This document shows positions 1 to 8,002 of a stretch of DNA of 64,000 nucleotides, piece after piece. Location: NCBI RefSeq assembly GCF_900188425.1, contig NZ_FZON01000007.1, positions 1-64,000 on the forward strand, in the 5' to 3' direction. The translations under genes were made by a program, and so were the position numbers. The notes beneath the pieces were generated by a model. It was not told the origin of the DNA, ran no database searches, and worked only from the letters and a program-made list of their open reading frames with translations. This DNA comes from Antarctobacter heliothermus (lineage in GTDB: Bacteria > Pseudomonadota > Alphaproteobacteria > Rhodobacterales > Rhodobacteraceae). Numbering within the stretch: the first letter of the stretch is position 1; the number at the start of each line of letters is the position of its first letter.

Positions 1-299
1 GAGGGATCAGGGGGATCAACCGGCCCGGGCCGAGAGGTCGGGACATCCTGCGTCACGGTCACCGGGGCGAAGGATACCGGGCGGGCCGCACCAAGCTCAC
101 CGTTTCGATACTGCCGACGCCAGATCGTCAACAGCGATCGGCAAATGCCATGCCGCCGCGCCGTGACCGAAACTTGCCGGTGGCCGACAAAACTTTCCTC
201 GACAATCCGGAGCTTGTCCTTATCCGACCATCGCCGACGGCGAACGCCATCGGCCGCGGAGAGAACTTCGATTTGAGGGCGGTAAATGAAATCAGACAT
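1..299 (-). CDS. IS66 family TnpA-like accessory protein (partial)
   Basis: From an ATG at 299 the minus-strand frame stays open to the window edge, showing about 99 residues. The N-terminus is MSDFIYRPQIEVLSAADGVR. It is followed by a basic stretch (RRRRWSDKDKLRIVEESF) and a helix-turn-helix-like segment (ARRHGICRSLLTIWRRQ), the pattern of the small TnpA protein that IS66 elements carry upstream of TnpB and the TnpC transposase. The C-terminus is proline-rich and incomplete. Its role would be DNA binding during transposition. Whether the element is intact cannot be judged. Confidence 0.72.
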   Translation of the reverse strand, partial: MSDFIYRPQIEVLSAADGVRRRRWSDKDKLRIVEESFVGHRQVSVTARRHGICRSLLTIWRRQYRNGELGAARPVSFAPVTVTQDVPTSRPGPVDPPDP

Positions 300-362
300 A
301 AGGTCGGACTTATCATCGGATCGTAGCCGAAGTCAGACGGCCCCCGCCGGAGCCTCACTTAC
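1..362 (-). mobile_element. End of an IS66-like insertion sequence, truncated by the window edge
   Basis: The segment left of position 362 holds a TnpA-like transposition gene reading outward to the window edge. On the minus strand its presumed terminus reads GTAAGTGAGGCTCCGGCGGG from 362 downward. From memory, IS66 elements often begin GTAAG, so the border is placed there. That puts the TAA stop of the neighbouring phasin inside the terminal repeat. The other end, the remaining IS genes and any 8-bp target duplication lie outside the window, so the exact border is inferred. Confidence 0.6.
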
Positions 363-808
363 TTGGCGGCCGTGGTCGCTTTCTTGGCGGTCGCGGTAAC
401 TTCGTCGGTGGCTTTCTTGACTGCGGCGGACGCGTCCTGCGAGTAGTCCTTGCCAGCGGCCATCAACAGTTCGACGGTGTCCGCCTGTACCTTCTTGGCG
501 ATCTCGGCAAAGGTGCTTGCGTTTGCGGATGCGATCTCGGCCTGGGCGGTCGCGAAGTCGGACAGCGCCTTGGCGTAGTCGGCGGGCTCTGCCTTGGCTT
601 TCGACATGTCGGCCATCTTGGCCAGCGTGTCCTTGGTCCAGTTTGCCGACAGCTCAGTCGACTTCTTGGCAGCGTCCAGCGCGACGTTGGACAGCTTTTC
701 GCTCAGCGTTGCGGTTGTCTTGAACGCATCGTCCATGGCTTTGGTGTCCATCGGGAATGCACCCATCATGTCTTTCATCATGGCGGCGAAATCATCGTTC
801 TTGGTCAT
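359..808 (-). CDS. phaP: Phasin (PHA granule-associated protein), copy A
   Basis: This is a 149-residue, Ala/Lys-rich, mostly helical protein of the phasin family, which coats polyhydroxyalkanoate granules and limits their coalescence. It starts MTKNDDFAAMMKDMMGAFP and ends in a Lys/Ala-rich tail (KKATDEVTATAKKATTAAK). It has the same length as the phasin at 1060-1509 and is very similar along its whole length, so the pair looks like a recent tandem duplication. The ribosome binding site AAGGA lies 8 nt before ATG, and a CTGC-N3-GCAG site lies about 60 nt upstream, so it can be transcribed on its own. Its stop codon coincides with the end of the adjacent IS66-like element. Confidence 0.93.
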   Translation of the reverse strand: MTKNDDFAAMMKDMMGAFPMDTKAMDDAFKTTATLSEKLSNVALDAAKKSTELSANWTKDTLAKMADMSKAKAEPADYAKALSDFATAQAEIASANASTFAEIAKKVQADTVELLMAAGKDYSQDASAAVKKATDEVTATAKKATTAAK

Positions 809-869
809 TGGTCAGGTCCTTGTTTCTGTGAAGCCGGGGCGGCGTCTTGTACTGAGGAATACATGAATG

Positions 870-880
870 CTGCAGTGCAG
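870..880. promoter_or_regulatory. Candidate PhaR operator upstream of phasin A
   Basis: CTGCAGTGCAG matches CTGC-N3-GCAG, the TGC-rich site bound by PhaR of Paracoccus denitrificans upstream of phaP. It sits inside a longer palindrome (AATGCTGCAGTGCAGCATT) about 62 nt before the start codon. PhaR represses phasin genes until nascent PHA titrates it away. No phaR gene is visible; in related loci it lies downstream of phaP, which here is beyond the IS element. Confidence 0.7.
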
Positions 881-968
881 CATTTCAAGGGGAACCTCGG
901 CGGTGCGTCAAAAAGTCAACAGAATTTCCGCAGGATTTCCGTTGGTCCACACGTTGATGCAAGCCAAC

Positions 969-999
969 AAAAAGGGGCAGGATCCGAAGATCCTGCCCC
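969..999 (-). terminator. Rho-independent terminator of phasin B
   Basis: On the minus strand a perfect 11-bp stem (GGGGCAGGATC / GATCCTGCCCC at 974-999) closes a TTCG tetraloop and is followed by five T residues (973-969). It lies 60 nt past the phasin B stop codon and separates that unit from phasin A. Confidence 0.88.
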
Positions 1000-1059
1000 A
1001 GGACATTGCGCCTCGATTGGGAGGAGAGGGCGCAATTTCCGTTTCGGTCGAAACCGAAA

Positions 1060-1509
1060 TTACTTGGCCGCGGCGGTTGCCTTCTTGGCGGTCGCGGTCA
1101 TCTCGTCGGTGGCCTTTTTCACGGCGGCGGAGGCATCTTCGGAGAAGTCCTTGCCAGCAGCCATCAGCAGCTCGACGGTGTCCATCTGGACCTTCTTGGC
1201 GATCTCGGCGAATGCGGCCATGTTCTCGGCGGCAACTTCGGCCTGAGCCGATGCGAAGTCGGTCACGGCCTTGGCATAGTCAGCCGGCTCGGCTTTGGCT
1301 TTGGACATGTCTGCCAGTTTGGACAGAGTGCCTTTGGCCCAGGTTGCCGACAGTTCGGTCGATTTTTCGGCAGCTTCCAGTGCGACAGAGGACAGCTTTT
1401 CGTTCATGGTTGCGGTGGTCTTGAACGCGCCTTCCATGGCTTTCGTGTCGACGGGGAATGCGCCCATCATGTCTTTCATCATCGCGGTGAAGTCCTGGGT
1501 CTGTGCCAT
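1060..1509 (-). CDS. phaP: Phasin (PHA granule-associated protein), copy B
   Basis: This 149-residue phasin is nearly identical in layout to copy A: it starts MAQTQDFTAMMKDMMGAFP, has the shared block SKAKAEPADYAK and ends TAKKATAAAK. The ATG at 1509 is preferred over one 27 nt upstream because AAGGA lies 9 nt before it and the N-terminus then aligns with copy A. The gene lies directly downstream of phaC but has its own promoter region, with two CTGC-N3-GCAG sites, and its own terminator. The expected role is control of granule size, with expression released by PhaR when polymer forms. Confidence 0.94.
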   Translation of the reverse strand: MAQTQDFTAMMKDMMGAFPVDTKAMEGAFKTTATMNEKLSSVALEAAEKSTELSATWAKGTLSKLADMSKAKAEPADYAKAVTDFASAQAEVAAENMAAFAEIAKKVQMDTVELLMAAGKDFSEDASAAVKKATDEMTATAKKATAAAK

Positions 1510-1574
1510 TATGATCAATCCTTGTCTCTTGCTCATCCGGGCCTACCCCGGCGTTAGCAGCTGACATGAATATG

Positions 1575-1620
1575 CATGCTGCGGCGCAGCAATTCAAGTG
1601 AAATTCTGCGCCGCAGCATG
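1575..1620. promoter_or_regulatory. Double PhaR-type operator between phaC and phasin B
   Basis: Two exact CTGC-N3-GCAG sites, CTGCGGCGCAG (1579-1589) and CTGCGCCGCAG (1606-1616), form the ends of a 15-bp perfect inverted repeat, CATGCTGCGGCGCAG and CTGCGCCGCAGCATG, separated by 16 nt. The block lies 65-110 nt before the phasin B start codon. This is the expected place and sequence for PhaR control of phaP. The paired arrangement suggests cooperative binding. Confidence 0.75.
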
Positions 1621-1631
1621 TGGCCCGCAAG

Positions 1632-3434
1632 TTATTGAATTTGTTTTGCTGCCTTGATCTTCACATAGGTGCCGGGGGCTGGACAGATCGGTTCATAGGC
1701 CGAATCACCCGGAATGCGGGCAGGTACTTTCTTGCCCGACCGCTTCTTCAGCCAGTCTTCCCAGTGCGGCCACCAAGAGCCTTCGCGGAAGTCAGCCGTC
1801 TTTGTCCAGGTGTCGAAATCCAGGCTCAGGTCGTCATGGACAAAGTGCCCGTACTTGCCTTTGGACGGCGGGTTGACGATGCCGGCGATGTGGCCGGACT
1901 GCCCCATGACAAACTGCTTGGAACGCGACCCCATCAACTGCACGCCCCGGTAAACGTCGCGTGCAGCGGCGATGTGGTCCGACTCTGCTGCGATGGACAT
2001 GACCGGAACATCCACATCCTTGACGCTCAGCTTTTCGCCGAACATCTCGAACGTGCCTTCGGCAAATTCGTTGCGCTGACACAGACCGCGCAGATACTGC
2101 GTGAACATCAGGCCGGGCAGATTGGCGCCGTCGCCGTTCCAGTAGAGCAGGTCAAAGGCAGGTGGCGTCTCACCCATCATATAAGACCGGATCGCAGGCC
2201 CATAGATCAGGTCGTTGGAGCGCAGGAACGAAAAGGTGCGCGCCATGATAAAGGACGGCAGGATGCCTTCCTGGTTGATTTCTTCTTCGATTCCGTCGGC
2301 AAAATCGTCTTGCAGGAACGGCGTGAATTCACCCTGATCGCTGAAGTCGGTGAGCGCCGTGAAAAAGGTGGCGGACCGCACGGATTTGTCGCCGCGCTTT
2401 TTCATCAAAGACAGGGTCAGACACAGCGTCGTACCGGCGATGCAGTAGCCAACGGCATTCACCTTGGGGACGTCGCAAACATCTTTGGCAATCTCGATCG
2501 CCTTCAGGAACCCCTCTTCGACATAGGCCTCCAACCCGACATCGCGATACTTGGCGTCGGGGTTGATCCAGCTGACGACAAACAGGGTGTACCCCTGATC
2601 GACGACCCAACGGATCATGCTGTTCTGGGGTTTGAGGTCGAGGATGTAAAACTTGTTGATCCAGGGCGGAAACAGAACCACCGGGGTTTCCTGAACCTGC
2701 TCGGTGGTGGGGTTGTACTGGATCACTTCCATCATGCGGTTGCGATAGATCACTTCGCCCCGGGCCGTGGCGATGTTCTCACCAATCTCAAAGGCGTTCT
2801 CATCCGCCAGACGCACCACCAATTCACCGTTGTTGGCCTCAAGGTCGGCGACAAGATTTTCGAGTCCGCGCACAAGGCTTTCGCCCTCTGTCTCGACCGC
2901 CTTCATCAGCGCATCAGGGTTGGTCGCCAGAAAGTTTGTCGGCGCGAACATGTCGACGATCTGCTGGCTGAAGTAGCGCAGACGGCGCTTTTCCTTTTCG
3001 TCCATGTCCTCGATCGCATCGACGGCCTGATGGATGGCATCGGCGTTGATGAGATACTGTTGCTTGACGTAGTTGAAATAGGGATGACTGTCCCAGAGCG
3101 GGTTTTTGAAGCGTTTGTCGCTGGGCCCCGAATCCTGCGGCGCTTCCAACTTGCCGCGGGCCAGTTGTTGCTGGGCCTCGACAAACGTGGTGACGGTCTT
3201 GCCCCAGAAACTGACTTGTTGTTCGATCAGCTTGGCGGGGTTGTTCACCCATTCCTGCGCATAGGCCTGCACGGCCTTGGCATACAGCGCGCTGTCAGGG
3301 CCGCTCAGCGCCTGTGGCGTTGGATGGCGGCGGGTAAGAGCCGAAACGAGTCGCTTGCTGAGCTCTTCCACTCGATCAAGGTTCTCCTCCAGCCGCGCAC
3401 GGCTTTCGCCTGCGGCAACCTCGTTTATTGTCAT
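1632..3434 (-). CDS. phaC: Class I poly(3-hydroxyalkanoate) synthase
   Basis: PhaC polymerises (R)-3-hydroxyacyl-CoA into PHA on the granule surface. The 600-residue protein has the N-terminal region typical of class I enzymes and an alpha/beta hydrolase core from about residue 230. The lipase-like box is GYCIAGT, with nucleophile Cys331; Asp486 (ESDHI) and His515 (SGHIAG) complete the triad at the expected spacing. The conserved PPWINKFYILDL and WINPDAKY segments are present. AGGGGGA precedes the ATG by 10 nt. It is divergent from phaZ across a 134-nt promoter region and upstream of the two phasin genes, the usual rhodobacterial pha layout. No phaA or phaB is nearby. Confidence 0.96.
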   Translation of the reverse strand: MTINEVAAGESRARLEENLDRVEELSKRLVSALTRRHPTPQALSGPDSALYAKAVQAYAQEWVNNPAKLIEQQVSFWGKTVTTFVEAQQQLARGKLEAPQDSGPSDKRFKNPLWDSHPYFNYVKQQYLINADAIHQAVDAIEDMDEKEKRRLRYFSQQIVDMFAPTNFLATNPDALMKAVETEGESLVRGLENLVADLEANNGELVVRLADENAFEIGENIATARGEVIYRNRMMEVIQYNPTTEQVQETPVVLFPPWINKFYILDLKPQNSMIRWVVDQGYTLFVVSWINPDAKYRDVGLEAYVEEGFLKAIEIAKDVCDVPKVNAVGYCIAGTTLCLTLSLMKKRGDKSVRSATFFTALTDFSDQGEFTPFLQDDFADGIEEEINQEGILPSFIMARTFSFLRSNDLIYGPAIRSYMMGETPPAFDLLYWNGDGANLPGLMFTQYLRGLCQRNEFAEGTFEMFGEKLSVKDVDVPVMSIAAESDHIAAARDVYRGVQLMGSRSKQFVMGQSGHIAGIVNPPSKGKYGHFVHDDLSLDFDTWTKTADFREGSWWPHWEDWLKKRSGKKVPARIPGDSAYEPICPAPGTYVKIKAAKQIQ

Positions 3435-3568
3435 TGGAACTAAATCCCCCTATCCTTCGCAGTTGCAGAAACTACCGTCGTGGGTTTCGGGGGGCAAAGC
3501 GACGAATTGGCTCGGGCTTGGGTGTGCGGATCCCCGCTGACCCCGCGAAACGAAAAGGAGCAGCCGTC

Positions 3569-4846
3569 GTGCGCTACATGGCCACCTACGACCTGATGGA
3601 AAGCATCCGCAACACGAATGCCTGGATGGGCGCGACAGCGCGCACGCTTGCATCTTATCCGATTTTCTCGGCTGTTCCCAACCCGGCGTTGACCTGGATG
3701 GCAGCCTGGGGTGCCGTGACCGAACGGACCTTTGAACGCATGGTGGTCAAGCCCGACTGGGGTATCCACACCTTCACCTGCGAAGACGGCAAGGATCATC
3801 TTGTCGACATCGCCACGGTGGTGGAAAAACCCTTTGGCAACCTTATACATTTCAACGTCTCCGGTCGTGTCGAACAGCCGCGCAAGATCCTGTTGGTGGC
3901 CCCCATGTCGGGCCACTATGCCACGCTTTTGCGCTCAACCGTCAAGTCGCTCATCGTAAATTGCGAAGTCTACGTCACCGACTGGCATAACGCGCGCGAC
4001 ATTCCGGTGAGCTGCGGCAAGTTCGATATTGAGGATTATACCCTCTACTTGATGGACTTCATGCGCCATATGGGGCCGGACACCCATGTGATCGCGGTGT
4101 GCCAACCCGCGCCGCTGACGCTGGCGGCCACCGCCTATCTGGCCGAACTGGACCCCGACGCGCAGCCACGCACGCTGACCCTGATCGGGGGGCCGATCGA
4201 CCCTGACGCCACGCCGACAGATGTGACCGACTTTGGCCGCCGCGTCACGATGGGTCAGCTGGAAGAGACGATGATTCAGCGCGTCGGCTTCAGTTGCAAA
4301 GGTGTGGGACGGATGGTTTATCCCGGCCTGTTGCAACTGGCATCGTTCATGTCGATGAACGCAGAACGTCACTCCGCCGCGTTCCAGGAACAGATCGGTC
4401 GCGTGTCCAGGGGCGAAGCGTCGGATCATGACGCGCACAACCGATTCTACGACGAATACCTTGCCGTGATGGATATGCCGGCAGAATTCTATCTGTCGAC
4501 GGTTGAGCGGATCTTCAAGAACGGTGAAATCGCCAAGAACGAATTCATCGTGGATGGTCACAAGGTCGATATTGGTGCGATCACAAAGGTTGCGGTCAAG
4601 ACCGTCGAGGGCTCCAAGGACGACATTTCAGCCCCCGGCCAGTGCGTCGCGGCGCTGGATCTGTGCACCGGCCTTCCGGATGAGAAAAAGGCCAGCCATC
4701 TGGAGCCGGGTGCCGGACACTACGGTATCTTTGCGGGCAAGAGTTGGCGCAACAATATCCGGCCGCTGGTGCTGGATTTCATCGATGCCAATTCCGGTCA
4801 GGAAAAACCCGGCCCGGTTGCCGTCAATCTGGCCGATCACCGCTGA
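3569..4846 (+). CDS. phaZ: Intracellular polyhydroxyalkanoate depolymerase
   Basis: This 425-residue enzyme mobilises stored PHB/PHA. It belongs to the intracellular PhaZ family and starts VRYMATYDLMESIRNTNAWMG, like alphaproteobacterial homologues. The GTG at 3569 is chosen because AAGGAG (3555-3560) lies 8 nt upstream; an ATG three codons later is possible. The candidate nucleophile region is HVIAVCQPAPLTLAA, a Cys in the elbow position as in this family, and the C-terminal EPGAGHYGIFAGKSW carries the likely catalytic His. It is divergent from phaC, so synthesis and degradation genes share the 3435-3568 control region. A GC-rich hairpin (about 4863-4890) and a bidirectional terminator follow. 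Confidence 0.93.
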   Translation: MRYMATYDLMESIRNTNAWMGATARTLASYPIFSAVPNPALTWMAAWGAVTERTFERMVVKPDWGIHTFTCEDGKDHLVDIATVVEKPFGNLIHFNVSGRVEQPRKILLVAPMSGHYATLLRSTVKSLIVNCEVYVTDWHNARDIPVSCGKFDIEDYTLYLMDFMRHMGPDTHVIAVCQPAPLTLAATAYLAELDPDAQPRTLTLIGGPIDPDATPTDVTDFGRRVTMGQLEETMIQRVGFSCKGVGRMVYPGLLQLASFMSMNAERHSAAFQEQIGRVSRGEASDHDAHNRFYDEYLAVMDMPAEFYLSTVERIFKNGEIAKNEFIVDGHKVDIGAITKVAVKTVEGSKDDISAPGQCVAALDLCTGLPDEKKASHLEPGAGHYGIFAGKSWRNNIRPLVLDFIDANSGQEKPGPVAVNLADHR

Positions 4847-4974
4847 TCCGACCGTGATCCATTGGTGCGCGCCTTGCGGCGCGCGCCTTTCATGTCGTCC
4901 TTGCGCGCCAAGCGCGCCGTCCTCCGGTCTGGCGCTGTTGTCGATAGGGGCGGGGGAATAAACGCTGAAATGAA

Positions 4975-5007
4975 AAAAGGCCGGCATCCGTTGATGTCCG
5001 GCCTTTT
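4975..5007. terminator. Bidirectional terminator between phaZ and apt
   Basis: AAAAGGCCGG (4975-4984) pairs with CCGGCCTTTT (4998-5007). The stem continues as CATC/GATG with one bulged T and a CGTT loop. A/T tracts on both sides let it serve the convergent phaZ and apt genes. Confidence 0.85.
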
Positions 5008-5032
5008 GTTTTGTCGAAATGGTTGCCTGCTG

Positions 5033-5572
5033 TCAGGCCCCGTCAAAGGTGCAGAGGGCGTGGACGTCCATATCCATAGCCTCAAGCCGCGTGCGCCCGC
5101 CCAGTTCGGGCAGATCAATCACAAAGGCGCATCCGATGATCTCACCACCCAGCCGCTCGACCAGCTTGATTCCGGCCTCTGCTGTGCCGCCCGTGGCCAG
5201 CAGATCGTCCACCAGAAGCACCTTCTCTCCCGCCTCGATTGCGTCGTCGTGGATTTCCACAACGGCCTCGCCATACTCCAGCTGATATTCCTCGGAGATC
5301 ACAGCACCCGGCAGTTTGCCTTTCTTGCGGATCGGAACAAAGCCGGTGGACAATTGGTGCGCCACGGCACCGCCCAGGATAAAGCCGCGCGCCTCCAGCC
5401 CCACGACCTTGTCGAACCGCACGCCCGCGTAGGGGTGCAGCAACTGGTCAATCGCCATGCGGAACCCGCGCGGATCAGCGAACAGTGTGGTCACATCGCG
5501 GAACATGATCCCCTCGTGCGGGAAGTCGACGATGGTCCGGATGTAGTCCTTTATTTCGGTCTTGCGCGGCAT
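5033..5572 (-). CDS. apt: Adenine phosphoribosyltransferase
   Basis: Apt converts adenine and PRPP to AMP in purine salvage. The 179-residue length is normal. The PRPP-binding motif [13 protein letters not shown] is intact, and the N-terminal [20 protein letters not shown] is diagnostic of Apt. GGAG precedes the ATG. The mtnP gene 1.5 kb upstream on the same strand releases adenine from methylthioadenosine, so the two likely act in one salvage route. Confidence 0.97.
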   Translation of the reverse strand: MPRKTEIKDYIRTIVDFPHEGIMFRDVTTLFADPRGFRMAIDQLLHPYAGVRFDKVVGLEARGFILGGAVAHQLSTGFVPIRKKGKLPGAVISEEYQLEYGEAVVEIHDDAIEAGEKVLLVDDLLATGGTAEAGIKLVERLGGEIIGCAFVIDLPELGGRTRLEAMDMDVHALCTFDGA

Positions 5573-5716
5573 GGGTACTCCTCAGACAAACGCCGCACTT
5601 GCGGTAGCGCGGGATGGGGCGCGTTGGCAAGCCTTCAGGCTGCGGCGGCCCAGCTCGGACCATTGGCCGCAAGAAAAGATCGCAATGCGGCGGTCCGAAA
5701 GGACCGCTTTGTCGCC

Positions 5717-6337
5717 TCAGGCGCGGCGCAGAGTGGCGGTGAGCACACCCATGCCGATCAGCGTGGCACCGCCTGCACGGGTGAGTGTGGTCAGAATGGA
5801 CGGGCGTGAAATGACTCGCCGCAGCCGGTCGGCGGCCAGCGCATAGGCCAGTGCGTTGAGTGCGGCGAGGGTGACGAAGGTGGTCACAAGAACGGCAAAC
5901 TGCGGCAACAGCGGCGAACCCGGTGTCACAAACTGCGGCACAAAGGCGACGAAAAAGGCGATGCTTTTGGGGTTGAGCGCGGTCACCGCGAGATTGTGCG
6001 CATAGACCCCGCGCGCCGTGATCTGTGTTTCTGGCAGGGTCAGCCCCTTGCTGGGGGCGGAGCGGATCAGTTTTATCCCAAGCCAGACCAAATAGGCCGC
6101 GCCAACCCATTTCAGGACCGTGAACAGCGTTGCGGAGGCGGCGACCAACGCGCCCAATCCGGCCAGCGACAGGCTCATGGCGATGAAATCGCCGCTGGCG
6201 ACACCGGCGGCGGAGGCGACCGCCACCGACCGCCCCTTGCTCAGGGCATAGGACAGCACCAGCAGGACGGTCGGACCCGGGATCAGCAGCAGCGCGGTCG
6301 ATGCGGCGACAAACGCCAGCCAGAAGTTGAGGTCCAT
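5717..6337 (-). CDS. LysE/RhtB family amino acid exporter
   Basis: This 206-residue inner-membrane protein has about six hydrophobic segments. The N-terminal signature is LIPGPTVLLVLSYALSKGR, typical of LysE/RhtB translocators, which export amino acids or derivatives; the second conserved half includes VLKWVGAAYLVWLGIKLIRS. Its AGGAG ribosome binding site overlaps the TAA stop of the preceding DUF2927 gene, so translation is probably coupled. The substrate cannot be told from sequence. Confidence 0.88.
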   Translation of the reverse strand: MDLNFWLAFVAASTALLLIPGPTVLLVLSYALSKGRSVAVASAAGVASGDFIAMSLSLAGLGALVAASATLFTVLKWVGAAYLVWLGIKLIRSAPSKGLTLPETQITARGVYAHNLAVTALNPKSIAFFVAFVPQFVTPGSPLLPQFAVLVTTFVTLAALNALAYALAADRLRRVISRPSILTTLTRAGGATLIGMGVLTATLRRA

Positions 6338-6340
6338 ATC

Positions 6341-7021
6341 TTACTCCTGTGGCGGATAGTGGCGGCGCAGGGCCATCAGGTCTTGTGGTCCCAGATCCTT
6401 GGATTCGTTGTCGTCCTGCGAAAAGATCGACTGGCCGAGGTAATCAGGGTTCCGAATATCGGTCAACAGGCCAAGCGCCTGCGTCAATTCCTCGATCATG
6501 GCGGATTCGTAGTGGCGAATGTGCAGGCGGGTGCCAAAGATGATCTTTGCGCGCTGGATTTCACCGGAGCCACTGCGCGACCAGACGATGACCCGCGCGC
6601 CAGTGACGGTCGCGCCATCGATCCCTTCAATGCCGGTGCCCTTGATGGGGGCATCGCCGTCGGTGTCGATCAGATAGATGCGAATGTCGGCCTCGGCGTC
6701 GGGGTCGACCTGCCGCAGGGTGATCGCGGTGTCCGCCCTGTTGATGAACTTGATCGCCCGCACAAGGGCAGCGCGGGCGCGGTTCTGCTTGCCGCCCAGA
6801 AAGGCGGGATCGACCTGCGTCAACTGCACGCGCAAGGGCCGTTCAACCGGCCATCGTACCATCGCCTTGCGGCACGCCGTGCCGGGCGGGGCGGCGCAGG
6901 CGACGAGGCGATAAAAGTCTTCGTCGCTGAGCTGGCCTTCGGTCTCAATATAGTCTTCGGCGCTTGCCGCCGTACAGGGCAGGGCAAGCACCGTAAGGCC
7001 AAGGAAAAGCGCGCGCAGCAT
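6341..7021 (-). CDS. DUF2927 family exported protein
   Basis: This 226-residue protein has a signal peptide (MLRALFLGLTVLALPCTAASA). The body matches the DUF2927 family of periplasmic proteins, including IRHYESAMIEELTQALGLLTD, where an E-E-x2-Q replaces the HExxH of metzincin-like relatives. The function is unknown. It is 12 nt downstream of mtnP and 3 nt upstream of the LysE exporter, so the three genes look like one operon. Confidence 0.8.
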   Translation of the reverse strand: MLRALFLGLTVLALPCTAASAEDYIETEGQLSDEDFYRLVACAAPPGTACRKAMVRWPVERPLRVQLTQVDPAFLGGKQNRARAALVRAIKFINRADTAITLRQVDPDAEADIRIYLIDTDGDAPIKGTGIEGIDGATVTGARVIVWSRSGSGEIQRAKIIFGTRLHIRHYESAMIEELTQALGLLTDIRNPDYLGQSIFSQDDNESKDLGPQDLMALRRHYPPQE

Positions 7022-7033
7022 CGTTCGGCGCGC

Positions 7034-7927
7034 TCAGGCGGCGCCCAGCATCCGGCCCGCCACCGCGTCCAGCTTGGCCAGCAAGGCGGGGTCGCGCTTT
7101 TCCGGGGCGGTGAGCAGCGCGTATTCCAGCGCACGGTCGCAGCCGTGGGGGCAGGGCGCGCGGTCAGCTCCTAGCAGCGCAGGCAGGCGACGGACCATCT
7201 CGCGGCCCTTGTCGGCGTTGCCGGTCAGGGTCTTGATGATGTCGGTGATGTCCACCGCGCCGTGATCGGGGTGCCAGCTGTCGTAGTCGGTGACCATGGC
7301 TATGGAGGCGTAGCAAAGCTCTGCTTCGCGGGCCAGCTTGGCCTCAGGCATGTTGGTCATGCCGATCACGTCGCAGCCCCAGACGTCGCGGTACATCTTG
7401 GATTCTGCCATGGTCGAGAACTGCGGCCCTTCCATTGCCAGATAGGTGCCGCCCTTGTGGACCGTGATCCCGGCGTCCTGCGCGGCGTTGTAGCAGGCAT
7501 CGCCAAGGCGCGGGCAGGTGGGATGTGCGACAGAGACATGGGCCACGCAGCCCGCGCCGAAAAAGGACTTTTCCCGACCAAAGGTGCGGTCGATGAACTG
7601 ATCGACCACGACAAAATCGCCCGGTGCCATCTCTTCGCGGAACGACCCGCAGGCCGAGGCAGAGATGACATCGGTGACACCAATGCGTTTCAGCGCGTCG
7701 ATATTGGCGCGGTAGGGCACGGTGGTCGGGCTATGCACATGGCCGCGCCCGTGGCGCGGTAGAAAGGCCATCTTTACTCCATCCAGCGAGCCGGTCAGGA
7801 TCTCGTCCGAGGGAGTGCCCCATGGGCTGTCCACGGCGCGCCATTCGGCCCCTTGCAGCCCGTCGATGTCATAGATGCCGGACCCGCCGATCACGGCGAT
7901 CATGGTCTCTTTCGGGCTTTCGGTCAT
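7034..7927 (-). CDS. mtnP: S-methyl-5'-thioadenosine phosphorylase
   Basis: MtnP cleaves methylthioadenosine, from polyamine synthesis and other SAM reactions, to adenine and 5-methylthioribose-1-phosphate. The 297-residue protein contains the phosphate-binding GGSGIYDIDGL, the PRHGRGHVHSPTTVPYRANIDA block and the MTNMPEAKLAREAELCYAS region typical of the family. AGGAG lies 5 nt before the ATG. It heads the set mtnP-DUF2927-LysE, with apt further downstream to recycle adenine. Confidence 0.95.
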   Translation of the reverse strand: MTESPKETMIAVIGGSGIYDIDGLQGAEWRAVDSPWGTPSDEILTGSLDGVKMAFLPRHGRGHVHSPTTVPYRANIDALKRIGVTDVISASACGSFREEMAPGDFVVVDQFIDRTFGREKSFFGAGCVAHVSVAHPTCPRLGDACYNAAQDAGITVHKGGTYLAMEGPQFSTMAESKMYRDVWGCDVIGMTNMPEAKLAREAELCYASIAMVTDYDSWHPDHGAVDITDIIKTLTGNADKGREMVRRLPALLGADRAPCPHGCDRALEYALLTAPEKRDPALLAKLDAVAGRMLGAA

Positions 7928-8002
7928 TGCGGCTCCTGCTTGGCTTTCGATCGTATTTAGCCACGGTGGATGAAGCGGCGCAACCGCCCCAACCGTGCGG
8001 CG

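Noticed and set aside
1620-3443. A 607-codon open frame on the plus strand opposite phaC
   Set aside because: It is a high-GC shadow of phaC. The protein shows no family motif, whereas phaC has a complete catalytic triad.
5033-7927. A complete methionine salvage cluster around mtnP
   Set aside because: Only mtnP and apt belong to salvage. No mtnA, mtnK or related genes are present; the exporter and DUF2927 genes are unrelated by sequence.
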